Notes: generated by a model not told the origin, from the sequence alone. DNA of 42,257 nt from Oceaniovalibus sp. ACAM 378 (GCF_008085915.1 NZ_VSJK01000025.1:1-42257); one strand, 5' to 3'. Positions 1-9,020 are shown, numbered from the stretch's first letter. Numbers and translations are program-made.

Positions 1-148
1 CCAGATCATCTCTGGGTCAAACCACCCTCTCATCGCTACAAGCAGCGACTGCCGGGCAGTGGATCGTTAGCGAGCCACGGCGCTTGAGCGCTTCATTGTA
101 GGCCGGCCAGTTTCTGGTCTTGTAGGTTGGGGGCGAAGGTCTGCTCAT
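1..148 (-). pseudogene. IS5-family transposase N-terminus, interrupted
   Basis: Reading from an ATG at 148-146 gives 29 codons that contain YKTRNWPAYNEALKRRGSLT. This closely matches the N-terminus of the transposase at 16578 (YKTRNWAEYTVSLKQRGSLS). The frame then meets a 37-bp insertion (25-61) and resumes at 24-1 with WFDPEMIW, matching WFDAEMVW of the other copy. The insertion falls exactly between codons 29 and 30 and shifts the frame by one base, so the gene is broken as written. The rest of the gene lies outside the window. Confidence 0.75.
25..61 (+). repeat. 37-bp hairpin insertion element, copy 0
   Basis: The element begins CCCTCTC. It has a stem of TCGCT/AGCGA around a CAAG loop region and ends CTGCCGGGCAGTG. 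It is 37 bp long and is followed directly by GAT, as in the other copies. Here it lies on the strand opposite to the transposase gene it interrupts, and the site (between SLTI and WFDPEM) is not a catalytic codon. This copy shows that the element is not restricted to one site or one orientation. Confidence 0.75.
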
Positions 149-379
149 CCATCCCAGCTACCACGCTGGCTTCGCGAGATGAATCCTTCATGGGATTTGT
201 GCAACAAAGCCCCGGCGCTTTTCACTGATCTAAGTGGCTGCTGCTCTCTCAATTTCAATGACTTCACCGGCGCGTCGGAGTTGTTTTGCTGATCCCGGAA
301 ACTCTGTTTCACCCATTGTTGCGGGACCAAAATTTCGCTTTGAGCCAAGACAAGCTTGTTGGATGGCGAGATAAGTTTT

Positions 380-2170
380 TTAGGATACCAATGGCCAGAT
401 GAGCGGGATCAGCAACACCGTCGCTGCGCCGATAATGATGTTCATCGGAATACCTATCTTGAGGAAATCAGTAAATCTGTACCCACCGGCATTGTAGACA
501 AGCGTGTTGGTCTGGTAGCCGATTGGCGTCGCAAAACTTGCGCTTGCACCGAACATCACGGCCACCACAAAAGGGCGCGGATCAAGGCCAAGCTGGGTTG
601 CCACGCCCGCAGCGATCGGTGCCAGCAGGACCGCGACGGCGTTGTTGGTGACCAGTTCCGTCAGGATAGACGTCAGGGCGTAGACCAGCGCAAGGGCGAC
701 GATCGGTTGGACCGTTGCCAACAGAGGCGATACCTTGGCGACAATCAGCGCAAGCGCCCCCGAATTGTCCAGCGCACTCCCCAAGGTCAGCATCGAGACG
801 ATCAGTAGCAGCAGCCGGCCGTCGATCGACCCCACGCCTTCATCCGCATCGATGCAATTTGTCAGCAAAACGACTGCAACGCCGATCAGCGCAAGAGTCA
901 GGATCGGCGCCACATTCAGGGCCGCCAGAACGACGACGGCAACCATGGTGGCAATCGCAATGGGAGCTTTCTTGCGCCGAAAGCCCCGAGAGGTGACTGA
1001 GGACAGTTCAATCAACTGTTCTTCATCGGCAAGCCGCGCAATATCTTCCGGCGCACCGTCAAGCAGCAGGGTATCTCCGACCTCCAGTTTCATCATCGCA
1101 AGGCGCATGTCGACCGCTGCTCCCTTTCGGTGGAGTGCGACCGGATAGACCCCAAAACGGCGACGCCACTGCAAGCGCCCGACCATTCTGTGTAGCGCTT
1201 TCGAATTTGGGCCGATCAGGACCTCGACGACCGACGTGCGCCGGGCGGTCGACGGCTCGGTGCCCAGAACGGCGTTGCCCACCGCCGAGCCGTCGCGAAA
1301 ACCCATGATCTCTGTATCCGTGGTCTTCACAACCACAACATCGCCAGCCGCCATCGTCGATGTGGTAAGGGTTGCGCGCAGGGACACGTCCCCAGAGACC
1401 AGATCAACGACCCGGCTTCCGGCCTTCTTGAACGCGTCCACTTCCAGCACGGTCTTGCCGATCAGGGGCGAGCCCGCGGGGATGAACAGTTCAACCAGCC
1501 AGGTGCGCCCGTCGCGCTTGGACTGAACCTCGCCGACCGTCTGTCGCACGGGGAGAAGGCGCGGGGCGGCGATTGTCAGAAAAGCTCCGCCAACGATGGC
1601 CACGACGATTCCCACAGGAGCAATCTCGAACAGACTGAACGGTGCCATCCCCAGATCGCGCGCAATGCCATCCACCAGCAGGTTCGTCGAGGTTCCGATC
1701 AGCGAACAGGTCCCGCCAAGAATGACCATGTAGGACAGCGGGATCAGCAGGTGCGACGCGGCAAGGTTCATCTGACGCGCAAGGGTGATCACCACCGGGA
1801 TCAGCACGATGACGACCGGTGTGTTGTTCATGACGGCTGAGGCCCCGGCAGCAGCACTGAAAAACAGCGCGAGAGTCAGGACCGGACGGGCCGACGCATA
1901 TCGTCCAAGGACATCGCTGACGGCCTCCAATACGCCAGTCCGAACCAGGGCCGCGCTAAGGACGAACATCGCGCCGATGGTTGCCGGTGCAGGATTGGCG
2001 AGCGCGGCCAGGACATCGTCCGGTTTGACAAGACCGATGGCAAGAGCTGTTGCCGCCCCGCAAAAGGCGACAACATCCGGGGATCGCAGTTCCAGAACAA
2101 AGGCCGCGAAAACGCCGAGCAACAAAATTACGGCGGCGTAGGGTGCCAGTGTTACAAGCTCGTATGCCAT
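380..2170 (-). CDS. SLC13-family anion permease with two TrkA-C domains
   Basis: A 596-residue inner-membrane transporter of the SLC13/DASS (sodium:dicarboxylate/sulfate) superfamily. Two hydrophobic halves, each with several membrane segments, flank a soluble middle part. The family signature appears twice: SLIGTSTNLLVDG in the first half and FATPIGYQTNTLVYNAGGYR in the second. Residues about 215-390 look like two RCK_C/TrkA-C domains (the first with SPLIGKTVLEVD, the second with GDTLLLDG), which in this subfamily probably regulate transport. An AAGGAG-like site (CGGAGCC) lies about 10 bases upstream of the ATG. The substrate cannot be read from sequence; sulfate, a dicarboxylate or a related anion are candidates. 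The gene stands alone, 180 bp upstream of the secDF stop and in the same direction. Confidence 0.88.
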   Translation of the reverse strand: MAYELVTLAPYAAVILLLGVFAAFVLELRSPDVVAFCGAATALAIGLVKPDDVLAALANPAPATIGAMFVLSAALVRTGVLEAVSDVLGRYASARPVLTLALFFSAAAGASAVMNNTPVVIVLIPVVITLARQMNLAASHLLIPLSYMVILGGTCSLIGTSTNLLVDGIARDLGMAPFSLFEIAPVGIVVAIVGGAFLTIAAPRLLPVRQTVGEVQSKRDGRTWLVELFIPAGSPLIGKTVLEVDAFKKAGSRVVDLVSGDVSLRATLTTSTMAAGDVVVVKTTDTEIMGFRDGSAVGNAVLGTEPSTARRTSVVEVLIGPNSKALHRMVGRLQWRRRFGVYPVALHRKGAAVDMRLAMMKLEVGDTLLLDGAPEDIARLADEEQLIELSSVTSRGFRRKKAPIAIATMVAVVVLAALNVAPILTLALIGVAVVLLTNCIDADEGVGSIDGRLLLLIVSMLTLGSALDNSGALALIVAKVSPLLATVQPIVALALVYALTSILTELVTNNAVAVLLAPIAAGVATQLGLDPRPFVVAVMFGASASFATPIGYQTNTLVYNAGGYRFTDFLKIGIPMNIIIGAATVLLIPLIWPLVS

Positions 2171-2350
2171 GATGTGATCAGGCTCCGTTGGGCCGGTGGC
2201 GGCTTGGGTTCAGGTTTCCCCGACAAGAACCCTAGCCTTGTTGTCTGACCATACATTCCCGTGCAAGAATCGGTCAGGGTGAGATTACGCAGTCGACTGG
2301 GATAGGAAGTATCTCGCCGGGGAGGTTGTGCTCCCCGGCGCCAGCCGCTT

Positions 2351-4813
2351 TCAGGTCTGATTGCTTAAGGCATCCGGCATGATTGCAACCTTGTTGCGCT
2401 GTGCGAGCCAGGCAAGGACCGGCCCCGCCACGAACAACGAAGACGCGGTGGCGATGGTCACGCCCGCGATCATCGGCCAGGCAAAACCTGATACCGCTGG
2501 CCCGCCCCAGATCGCCATCGGCACGATGGCAGCGAGCGTCGTGCCAGAGGTGAAGATGCACCGTGCCAGAACCTGATTGAGGCTGTGGTCGATCACATCG
2601 GCCAAGGGTTCGTCACACCCACCAGCAAGGTGTTCGCGGATTCGGTCATAGACCACGACCTTGTCGTTGACCGAATAGCCGATCAGCGTCAGCAGGGCGA
2701 CGATCGTGGTCAGGTTCACCTCCCATCCCATCAGAGCGATGACGCCAAAGGTCTTCGTCACGTCGAGGAACAGCACCGCGATGGCCCCGGCGGCAAAGTG
2801 CCACTCGAACCGGACCCAGATATAGGCCAGCATCGCCAGAACGGCGAGGCCCAGGGCCAGCAGGCCGGTGGTTGCCAGTTCCCCGCTGATCGTCGGGCCG
2901 ACAAGATCGATCTGGTTGAACACGGCATCAGGTATCACGTCTGTTGCTGCACGTTCGACAGCGGCAACAGTGGCCTGTCCGACCTCTCCCTGCACCCGGA
3001 TCAGCGCTTCATTGGGGTCACCGAAGGCCTGCAGGCTCGCGTCACCCGGAACCTGTGCCGCGATGGCGGCACGCAGTTCGGACAACGGGACGGGCGCGTC
3101 CGAGCGCAGGACCATCTGCACCCCACCGGTGAAATCAATCCCAAGGTTCGGCCCCGGCATCACGAGCAGGCCAAGCGAACCAACGGAAAGCACCGCCGAT
3201 ACCGCAAGCGCCAGCCGTCCGCGCCGCATAAAGGACAGTTTCCCCGGCGCCGGCACCCCGCCGATCAGCGGTTTGATTTCCAACCGTTTGAGTTTGCGGC
3301 GACGTACCAGCGTCTCCATCATGAACCGCATCAGCGCGACGGCCGTGAACATCGAAATGACGATGCCAAGGCTCATCGTGACGGCAAATCCCCGGATCGC
3401 CCCAGCGCCAAACATGAACAGCAACACCATCGCCAGAAGCGTGGTGATGTTTGCGTCAAGGATTGTCGCCCAGGCCCGCCCATAGCCAAGCGTGAGCGCT
3501 TTGATCGCAACCGCACCCTTCGCGGTTTCTTCGCGGATACGGCTGAAGATCAGGATGTTGCTGTCCACCGCAATGCCAAGGCACAGGATGATCCCGGCAA
3601 TCCCCGGCAACGTCAGCGTCGCCCCCAAAAGTCCCAAGGCGGTCAGCGTGAGCATCACGTTCAGCCCGAGAATGGCGCTGGCCAGAAGGCCCCATGCGCC
3701 GTAAAGCCCGACCATGATCGCCACCACCAGCGCAAGACCGATGGCGCCCGTGACCAACCCCGCGCGGATGGAATCCGCACCCAATGCTGCGCCCACGCTG
3801 CGTTCCTCGATCACGTCAAGCGACGCAGGCAGCGCGCCGGAGGTCAGCAGCACCGCCAACGTCTGCGCCTCTTCAACTGTAAAGTTACCGGTGATCTGAC
3901 CCTGACCGCCCGGAATGGCCTGCTGGATGACCGGGGCGGTCAGAACCTCGCCATCCAGAACGACCGCAAACCTTTGACCGATATTGGCGGCAGTGATCTC
4001 GGCGAAGGCAGCGCCGCCTTGCCTGTCGAAATCGAAGGTGACCATCGGTTGGCCGGTGTCGGGTTCGAACCCCGAGGCCGCCGCATCCAGCCGATCACCC
4101 GACAGTGCCACACGGTCTTCAACCGGGATCTCGCCCGTGCCGTCCCGGAGCGGCAGCAGCGACACTCCGGGGCCCGGACCCGGTGCGACCATCTGAAAAC
4201 TCATCTTCGCGGTTGATCCGAGAAGTGCGCGCAATTGGGCCGGATTCTCGACGCCCGGCATCTGGACGAGGATGCGGTCATCGCCGACCCGGCTGATCAC
4301 CGGTTCGGACACGCCGACCTGATCGACCCGGTGGCGAATCACTTCAAGGCTGGCATCGGCGGCATCGCTTGCGGCTCGCTCAAGCCCGGTATCGGTCAGC
4401 GACAGCCGTGCGACGCCGTCAGACAGGTCGACGGTAAAGTCCGGCGCGATACCGGGTCCGCTGCTGGCCGACGCTGTCGCCTGCAGGGCCGCCACCAGCG
4501 CCGCACTTGCGGGGACCGACAGGTCAGTGTCGCTGGCCCGGATCGTCGCCGGGTTCAGGTTCTGCGCGCGCATCTCGGAAACAAGGATTTGACGCAACTC
4601 CTGAAGGCGCGCGGTTGCCAGATCCGCGCGATCCACGGCCAGCAGCAGATGCGCGCCACCCTGCAGATCTAGGCCGAGAGAAACTGTCTGGCTCGTCGCC
4701 CAGGGCGGCAGCTTGTCACGCATGTCCTTGGAAAGAAAGTTGGGTAGTGCCGTCGCAACTGCCAGAAGCAGGAGGACGGCATAGGTCATCACGACCCATG
4801 CTGGTCGGCGCAT
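2351..4813 (-). CDS. secDF: Fused protein-export subunit SecDF
   Basis: An 820-residue fusion of SecD and SecF, the proton-driven accessory subunits of the SecYEG translocon that pull exported proteins across the inner membrane. The SecD part has one N-terminal membrane segment, LGLDLQGGAHLLL near residue 46, a periplasmic region with GSTAKMSFQMV, then membrane segments with VDSNILIFSRIREE. The SecF part, from roughly residue 520, has LGIDFTGGVQMVLRS and GYSVNDKVVVYDRIREHL. I chose the ATG at 4813 because AAAGGA lies 8 bases upstream and MRRPAWVVMTYAVLLLL is the expected first membrane segment; the longer upstream reading is basic, non-membrane and unlike the family. It follows the 119-residue gene by 46 bp and is probably cotranscribed with it and the antiporter. 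Many alphaproteobacteria carry separate secD and secF, so this may be a second, accessory copy. Confidence 0.93.
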   Translation of the reverse strand: MRRPAWVVMTYAVLLLLAVATALPNFLSKDMRDKLPPWATSQTVSLGLDLQGGAHLLLAVDRADLATARLQELRQILVSEMRAQNLNPATIRASDTDLSVPASAALVAALQATASASSGPGIAPDFTVDLSDGVARLSLTDTGLERAASDAADASLEVIRHRVDQVGVSEPVISRVGDDRILVQMPGVENPAQLRALLGSTAKMSFQMVAPGPGPGVSLLPLRDGTGEIPVEDRVALSGDRLDAAASGFEPDTGQPMVTFDFDRQGGAAFAEITAANIGQRFAVVLDGEVLTAPVIQQAIPGGQGQITGNFTVEEAQTLAVLLTSGALPASLDVIEERSVGAALGADSIRAGLVTGAIGLALVVAIMVGLYGAWGLLASAILGLNVMLTLTALGLLGATLTLPGIAGIILCLGIAVDSNILIFSRIREETAKGAVAIKALTLGYGRAWATILDANITTLLAMVLLFMFGAGAIRGFAVTMSLGIVISMFTAVALMRFMMETLVRRRKLKRLEIKPLIGGVPAPGKLSFMRRGRLALAVSAVLSVGSLGLLVMPGPNLGIDFTGGVQMVLRSDAPVPLSELRAAIAAQVPGDASLQAFGDPNEALIRVQGEVGQATVAAVERAATDVIPDAVFNQIDLVGPTISGELATTGLLALGLAVLAMLAYIWVRFEWHFAAGAIAVLFLDVTKTFGVIALMGWEVNLTTIVALLTLIGYSVNDKVVVYDRIREHLAGGCDEPLADVIDHSLNQVLARCIFTSGTTLAAIVPMAIWGGPAVSGFAWPMIAGVTIATASSLFVAGPVLAWLAQRNKVAIMPDALSNQT

Positions 4814-4859
4814 TTTCGGTATCCTTTGGTGCCTGAGTGTTTGATCTGACGTCGATAGG

Positions 4860-5219
4860 TCAGACCACAGGCGGACCCCGGACCGGGGGAAGGATATGGA
4901 TCGCAAAGGGAGATTGGGATGCTGCCTGTTCCCACGAAATCCGCGCCGCCGTCGTTTGTGTCGGCGCTGGGCTTTCTGGTGCGGGCGTGGCGGCGTGCGG
5001 GGTGTCACCCTCGGGCAATTGCACCCGCATCAGTTGGATTTGGGCCGTCAGGATGATCGGCGCAAACACAGTCTCATTTGCCGCAACCGGGCCGGCGTTC
5101 GTGACCGCCCTGCCCGCGTCACTTGCATGCGCGCCGAACAGCGCGAGCGCCAGCATAAGGATCAGCCGCGAGAGAACCCCGGCGATTCCCGTTCCTGTGT
5201 GCCCGCGCCAGCGTGTCAT
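4860..5219 (-). CDS. Small exported or membrane-anchored protein, unknown function
   Basis: A 119-residue protein I do not recognise. Residues about 12-33 (IAGVLSRLILMLALALFGAH) form one hydrophobic segment that could be a signal peptide or anchor. The rest is soluble, rich in Ala, Pro and Thr, and ends in a proline-rich tail. Its ATG overlaps the TGA of the upstream antiporter gene (ATGA, 5216-5219), and secDF begins 46 bp after its stop. It therefore looks like the middle gene of a three-gene operon. Tight coupling to both neighbours is the main reason to regard it as real. A role in the envelope is inferred only from the hydrophobic segment and the context. Confidence 0.6.
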   Translation of the reverse strand: MTRWRGHTGTGIAGVLSRLILMLALALFGAHASDAGRAVTNAGPVAANETVFAPIILTAQIQLMRVQLPEGDTPHAATPAPESPAPTQTTAARISWEQAASQSPFAIHILPPVRGPPVV

Positions 5220-6136
5220 CCTTGCGCCGCCCAGACATAGAAGGCGTAGCCCGCCAGCATCACGAGCCCGACACCGCGTCCGATCACCGACCGGGTCAGC
5301 AGAAGCCCGGTCAGCACCAGCGAGACGGCAATCATCACGGGAAGGTCGAAGGTCAGGAACCGCGACGCGACCGGGATCGGCGTGATCAGCGCCGTCACCC
5401 CAAGAATTCCCAGAACGTTAAAGATGTTCGATCCGATGATATTGCCGATGGCGATTTCGGACTGGCGGCGGAAGGCCGCGATTAGCGATGTGGCCAGTTC
5501 CGGCAGGGACGTTCCGATGGCGACAATGGTCAGGCCGATGAACGCCTCCGATATGCCATAGCCGCGCGCGATCGATACTGCGCCGTCTACCAGAAACCGC
5601 GCGCCGACCATCAAGGCGACAAGTCCGCCGATGACCCAGAGCACCGACACAAGGGTCGAGGCCGGAGGTTTTAGACTTTCGTCCTCTGCTTCTGCCTCAC
5701 CGGGCTTCAGATAGGCCCGGACAAGATAGGCCACCAACCCTGAAAACAAAACCAGCCCGGACAGGCGCGTCATCTGGCCCAAGGCGAAAATCGGGACCAG
5801 AAAAAGTGCCGCGGCCATCATGACGGCCGTGTCACGCCGCAGGGTAGCGCCCATGACCTTGATCGGCCAGACCAGCGCCGAAATGCCTACGATCAGCAGG
5901 ATGTTGGCAATGTTGGATCCGACGATGTTGCCCAATGCAATATCGGGAACGCCGCGCCAGGCTGCGTCGACCGATACCAGAAGTTCAGGCGTCGACGTAC
6001 CGAAGCCCACCACCGTCAAGCCGATCAGCAGCGGCGGGATCGACATGCGCCGGGCGATGCCGACGCTGCCACGCACAAGCGCCTCGCCGCCGAAGAACAG
6101 ACCGATCAGTCCGACGAACAGGTAGAAATAGTCCAA
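5216..6136 (-). CDS. Calcium/cation antiporter, YrbG type (CaCA family)
   Basis: A 306-residue inner-membrane antiporter of the Ca2+/cation superfamily. Both alpha repeats are clear: GFGTSTPELLVSVDAA followed by ALGNIVGSNIANILLI, and AIGTSLPELATSLIAA followed by AIGNIIGSNIFNVLGI. The acidic PEL residues bind the cation in this family. I place the start at a TTG at 6136, giving a protein that begins MDYFYLFVGLIGLFFGGEAL. GGAG lies about 6 bases upstream and homologues start at this point; the open frame runs further upstream but that part is not membrane-like. Its stop overlaps the start of the 119-residue gene. The ion could be Ca2+ or another cation exchanged for Na+ or H+. Confidence 0.85.
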   Translation of the reverse strand: MDYFYLFVGLIGLFFGGEALVRGSVGIARRMSIPPLLIGLTVVGFGTSTPELLVSVDAAWRGVPDIALGNIVGSNIANILLIVGISALVWPIKVMGATLRRDTAVMMAAALFLVPIFALGQMTRLSGLVLFSGLVAYLVRAYLKPGEAEAEDESLKPPASTLVSVLWVIGGLVALMVGARFLVDGAVSIARGYGISEAFIGLTIVAIGTSLPELATSLIAAFRRQSEIAIGNIIGSNIFNVLGILGVTALITPIPVASRFLTFDLPVMIAVSLVLTGLLLTRSVIGRGVGLVMLAGYAFYVWAAQG

Positions 6137-6386
6137 ATCGAGGCTCCAAAGGGCAAAACGATCTACCCTCACGGGAAGTTGTGAATGAAGCCGGGCGCTT
6201 GCAAGGGCAGCGCAAAGATAATTCACGAACGGACAAGTCGCACAAAGTTTCTTTGTCGCAAACCCTGAAGGAAAGCTGTGGCGACATGCCCTCTGGTCTT
6301 GGATCCTGATGCGGGATAGTATTAAAAGTCCCGGCCAAAATAAGAACGCGCCCCCGCAGAAATGAAGGAGATGGTGGATCACCACC
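6137..6386. promoter_or_regulatory. Divergent intergenic region with an ACAAAG/CTTTGT inverted repeat
   Basis: This 250-bp region separates the minus-strand antiporter operon from the plus-strand gene at 6387, so it must hold both promoters. A perfect inverted repeat, ACAAAG-TTT-CTTTGT, lies at 6242-6256 and could be an operator or a short hairpin. GTGAAT and ATTCAC also recur as inverted copies at about 6181-6186 and 6230-6235. No clear sigma-70 hexamers were recognised. Confidence 0.3.
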
Positions 6387-7355
6387 ATGATCTCATCATC
6401 GAATCCCACGCCAAAAGGCGGCGACACCGGCCTGCCAAACGGCCAAGCATACTTTGCTAGTCGACGGACCAGAGTTAACCGGTTTGTCGAACAGCACTTT
6501 ACCTGGCCCGGAACCTTGCATCTTCACAACGCCGCGTTGGGCTGGGATTTCCTGCGTGCGCCGATCAACGTGATGCTGTCTCCGGTCCTTGTCCTGACCC
6601 GGATCGCCGCCTTTCTTTGTCGGCAGATCAGGTTGTATGGGATCGCCGATTGGCTGGCAGCGCGGCGTATCCTGCTGCCGACAGCGGTTTCGCATCGGGT
6701 AGAGGTTCTGATTGCGACTGATCTTCTGGACCTGCCTCTGCCGCAGGGATCAGCGGCTCGTGACCCGGGTGCGCTGTCCCGCGCCGTTCTTGCGGCCCCC
6801 CAGTTTCGCGAGTTGATCCGCCAACGCGCAGACGCGGCAGAGGCGCAGGTTCTGGGTCAGAGGATTGCGGATGCGCTTGGTGACTACGCGGGAACAAGGT
6901 CGGCGGTGGCAGAGATGACCACGGGTCTGGTCACGCTGGCCGTGGGCGCGCTTGTGTTCCAGGCTCTGACCCCCGGCGTGATCTCGATGGCACCCGGCGT
7001 TGCGGGCGCCCTGGCACGCACCACCGCGATTGCGGAGTTTCCGATGGGTCAGACCATCGGAGGCCTATGGTACGGCCTGTTCCCGCCGGGCGCATCACCA
7101 CTGCTCGTCACGGCAAGTGTCGTGTTCCTTGTCATGATTGGGTCGGTCTTTGCCGCGTTTGCAGGTGTGCTGGCCGATCCGGTCCAGAGCCGTCTTGGCA
7201 TTCACCACCGTCGTCTCATGCGCCTCATCGACACGCTTGAGGTTGAGCTTTGCGGGCCCGGCGACAGGCCTTTCGCCGTACGCGAACACTATTATGCGCG
7301 GCTGCTCGATCTTTGGGATGTCGTCGGCAGCGCATTTCGGCTCTTTCGGAATTAA
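6387..7355 (+). CDS. Membrane protein of unknown function (resembles DUF6635)
   Basis: A 322-residue protein with about three hydrophobic stretches: near residues 55-78 (INVMLSPVLVLTRIAAFLC), 175-205 and 238-265. A soluble helical part lies between the first and second. The C-terminus (ELCGPGDRPFAVREHYYARL) is soluble. I believe it belongs to an uncharacterised Rhodobacterales family catalogued as DUF6635, but this is from memory and not certain. No enzymatic motif is visible. GAAGGAG lies upstream of the ATG with somewhat long spacing. It heads a run of plus-strand genes for ion transport (CNNM, TerC, ExoD, Kup), but the 86-bp gap to the next gene leaves cotranscription open. Confidence 0.7.
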   Translation: MISSSNPTPKGGDTGLPNGQAYFASRRTRVNRFVEQHFTWPGTLHLHNAALGWDFLRAPINVMLSPVLVLTRIAAFLCRQIRLYGIADWLAARRILLPTAVSHRVEVLIATDLLDLPLPQGSAARDPGALSRAVLAAPQFRELIRQRADAAEAQVLGQRIADALGDYAGTRSAVAEMTTGLVTLAVGALVFQALTPGVISMAPGVAGALARTTAIAEFPMGQTIGGLWYGLFPPGASPLLVTASVVFLVMIGSVFAAFAGVLADPVQSRLGIHHRRLMRLIDTLEVELCGPGDRPFAVREHYYARLLDLWDVVGSAFRLFRN

Positions 7356-7441
7356 CCCGCTGCTTCATGGCCTCGCACCGTGGTATTTGACACAAAACCT
7401 GTAAAATAGATTTCGGAACTGTCCGGTAAAAGTTGGAGAAC

Positions 7442-8719
7442 ATGGTCTTAGAAATCGCAATCGTCATCCTGCTCACGCTGATCAATGGCGCGCTGGCGAT
7501 GTCTGAACTTGCCATCGTCTCTGCCCGTCCCGCCCGGCTGAAACTGATGGCCGCCAAGGGGAGCAGGGGGGCCGCGATGGCCCTCACGCTTGCCAAGGAC
7601 CCCGGTCGGTTCCTGTCCAGTGTTCAGATCGGGATCACGCTGGTGGGGGTGCTGGCGGGCGCCTTCTCGGGTGCGACACTTGGTGCGCGTCTGTCCACAT
7701 CGTTGATCGAGTCGGGTTTGGCGGCAAACGTCGCTCAACCTCTTGGCGTGGGTACCGTGGTTGTGGCGATCACCTATCTGTCGCTGATCGTGGGCGAACT
7801 TGTTCCCAAACAGATTGCCTTGCGTGCGCCTGAAAAGGTCGCCGCCCGCATGGCCCCGATGATGGGGCTTATCGCGCGCGTCGCGGCACCGCTGATCTGG
7901 GTGCTTGATCGGTCCGGCAAACTGGTATTGCGTCTGCTCGGTCAGTCCGGCGCTCAGTCACGCAAGGTAAGCGATGAAGAAGTGCGCCTGATCGTCGCCG
8001 AGGCCGAAAACACCGGGGCCATGCACCGCGCCGAAAGCGGGATGATCGCGGGCGTCATGCGCGTGGCCGACCGCACTGCGCGCGGGCTGATGACACCACG
8101 CCACGAGGTCGAAACGCTCGACGTATCCAGCAGCAAGGCACAGATCCTCACACAACTTCGCGGTATGAGCCGGTCCAGACTGCCGGTGCAGGACGGCGAT
8201 GCAGACGACATCATCGGCGTGCTGATCACACGTGACATCCTTGGTCCCGCCCTGATGAGCGGGCCATTCGATCTGCGCGCCCTGCTGCGCGAAGCACCCG
8301 TCGTCCAGGGTGGACAAAGTGCGCTGGAGGTCATCGACCGTTTGCGCACGGCGCCCGCGCATTTGGTGCTGGTCTATGACGAATATGGCCATTTCGAAGG
8401 TATCATCACGCCGATGGACGTTCTGGAGGCCATAACCGGCGATTTCCCGGACAGCGAGACTGACGAGCCCAAAGTCATCACCCGTGCCGACGGATCATAC
8501 CTTGTCGCAGGCTGGATGCCCGTGGACGAATTCGCCGATCTGCTGTCGCTGGAGCTTGAGGATGATCGTGATTACGAGACGGCAGCCGGATTTGTCCTTG
8601 AGAAGATCGGCAGGTTGCCAGAGATCGCGGAACGGCTTGATCTGCAGAACTGGTCCATCGAGGTTGTCGATCTGGATGGTCGCCGCATCGACAAGCTTCT
8701 GGTGACGCGCTTGGGCTGA
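7442..8719 (+). CDS. CNNM/CorC-type transporter (hemolysin C family)
   Basis: A 425-residue protein with the classical layout of the UPF0053/HlyC-CorC family. An N-terminal CNNM membrane domain (about residues 1-190; NGALAMSELAIVSARPARLK and SSVQIGITLVGVLAGAFSG) is followed by a CBS pair (about 205-335; LMTPRHEVETLD, GVLITRDIL, VYDEYGHFEGIITPMDVLEA) and a C-terminal CorC domain (about 350-425; GSYLVAGWMPVDEFADLL, YETAAGFVLEKIGRLPE). Relatives export Mg2+ or Co2+ or regulate their movement; hemolytic activity is a historical name only. The ATG at 7442 has GGAG just 3 bases upstream, which is short. A TTG at 7433 is an alternative that would add three residues. Confidence 0.87.
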   Translation: MVLEIAIVILLTLINGALAMSELAIVSARPARLKLMAAKGSRGAAMALTLAKDPGRFLSSVQIGITLVGVLAGAFSGATLGARLSTSLIESGLAANVAQPLGVGTVVVAITYLSLIVGELVPKQIALRAPEKVAARMAPMMGLIARVAAPLIWVLDRSGKLVLRLLGQSGAQSRKVSDEEVRLIVAEAENTGAMHRAESGMIAGVMRVADRTARGLMTPRHEVETLDVSSSKAQILTQLRGMSRSRLPVQDGDADDIIGVLITRDILGPALMSGPFDLRALLREAPVVQGGQSALEVIDRLRTAPAHLVLVYDEYGHFEGIITPMDVLEAITGDFPDSETDEPKVITRADGSYLVAGWMPVDEFADLLSLELEDDRDYETAAGFVLEKIGRLPEIAERLDLQNWSIEVVDLDGRRIDKLLVTRLG

Positions 8720-9020
8720 CGAACTATCCACCGGCTAGTGTGCTGCCCCGCCCCCAGACATTCATCCCGAACATTGCGATTGCCGAAGTTGTGAATCGGC
8801 GATTAATTGCCCGCCGCGATGGGACTGACCGATCCCTGTGGCGGCACAAAAAATTCAAGATCGAACTGAAATAATAGATTTTTCGGGCAGGTGTTGCTCG
8901 CCAATTCGCGGCACGCCACTTAGGTCAGGTCGGGTCCGGGTTTGCTCCTGAAACTGCGGCGCGTTGGGTGAATGAGACTTTCGAGTACTCGTCAATCGCC
9001 CTTTTCGGAGCTTTGGCAAC
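8720..9020. other. Intergenic region with one imperfect hairpin
   Basis: No gene is seen in these 301 bp. A 9-bp stem (with two G-T pairs) at 8778-8786/8796-8804 encloses a 9-base loop and could end the upstream transcript, but no T-run follows. The region just before terC was read for a yybP-ykoY manganese riboswitch, which controls related genes in other bacteria, and none was recognised. CGGAG at 9006-9010 is the probable ribosome site for the GTG start of terC. Confidence 0.3.

Larger units (their letters stand above)
1..211 (-). mobile_element. IS5-family element, 5' part (runs off the window)
   Basis: The terminal inverted repeat at 194-211 reads, on the minus strand, GGCTTTGTTGCACAAATC. 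This is the same end as in the IS5-family copies at 16511 and 41059. Inside it, on the minus strand, lies the N-terminal coding part of an IS5-type transposase that continues beyond base 1. A 37-bp hairpin element at 25-61 interrupts the reading frame. Direct sequence identity of the ends supports the call; the IS subgroup is inferred from similarity to the other copies in the window. Confidence 0.8.

Noticed and set aside
4055-4075. GGGTTCGAACCCC, resembling the T-arm of a tRNA
   Set aside because: It lies inside the secDF coding sequence, and no acceptor, D or anticodon stems surround it.
2585-4216. A long plus-strand open frame (543 codons) opposite secDF
   Set aside because: It is antisense to a clear SecDF gene, has an unnatural excess of Gln, Arg, His and Asp, and matches no family; GC-rich codon use creates such frames.
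8720-9020. A yybP-ykoY manganese riboswitch before terC
   Set aside because: This class controls some TerC/Alx-type genes, but the conserved loop sequences were not found.
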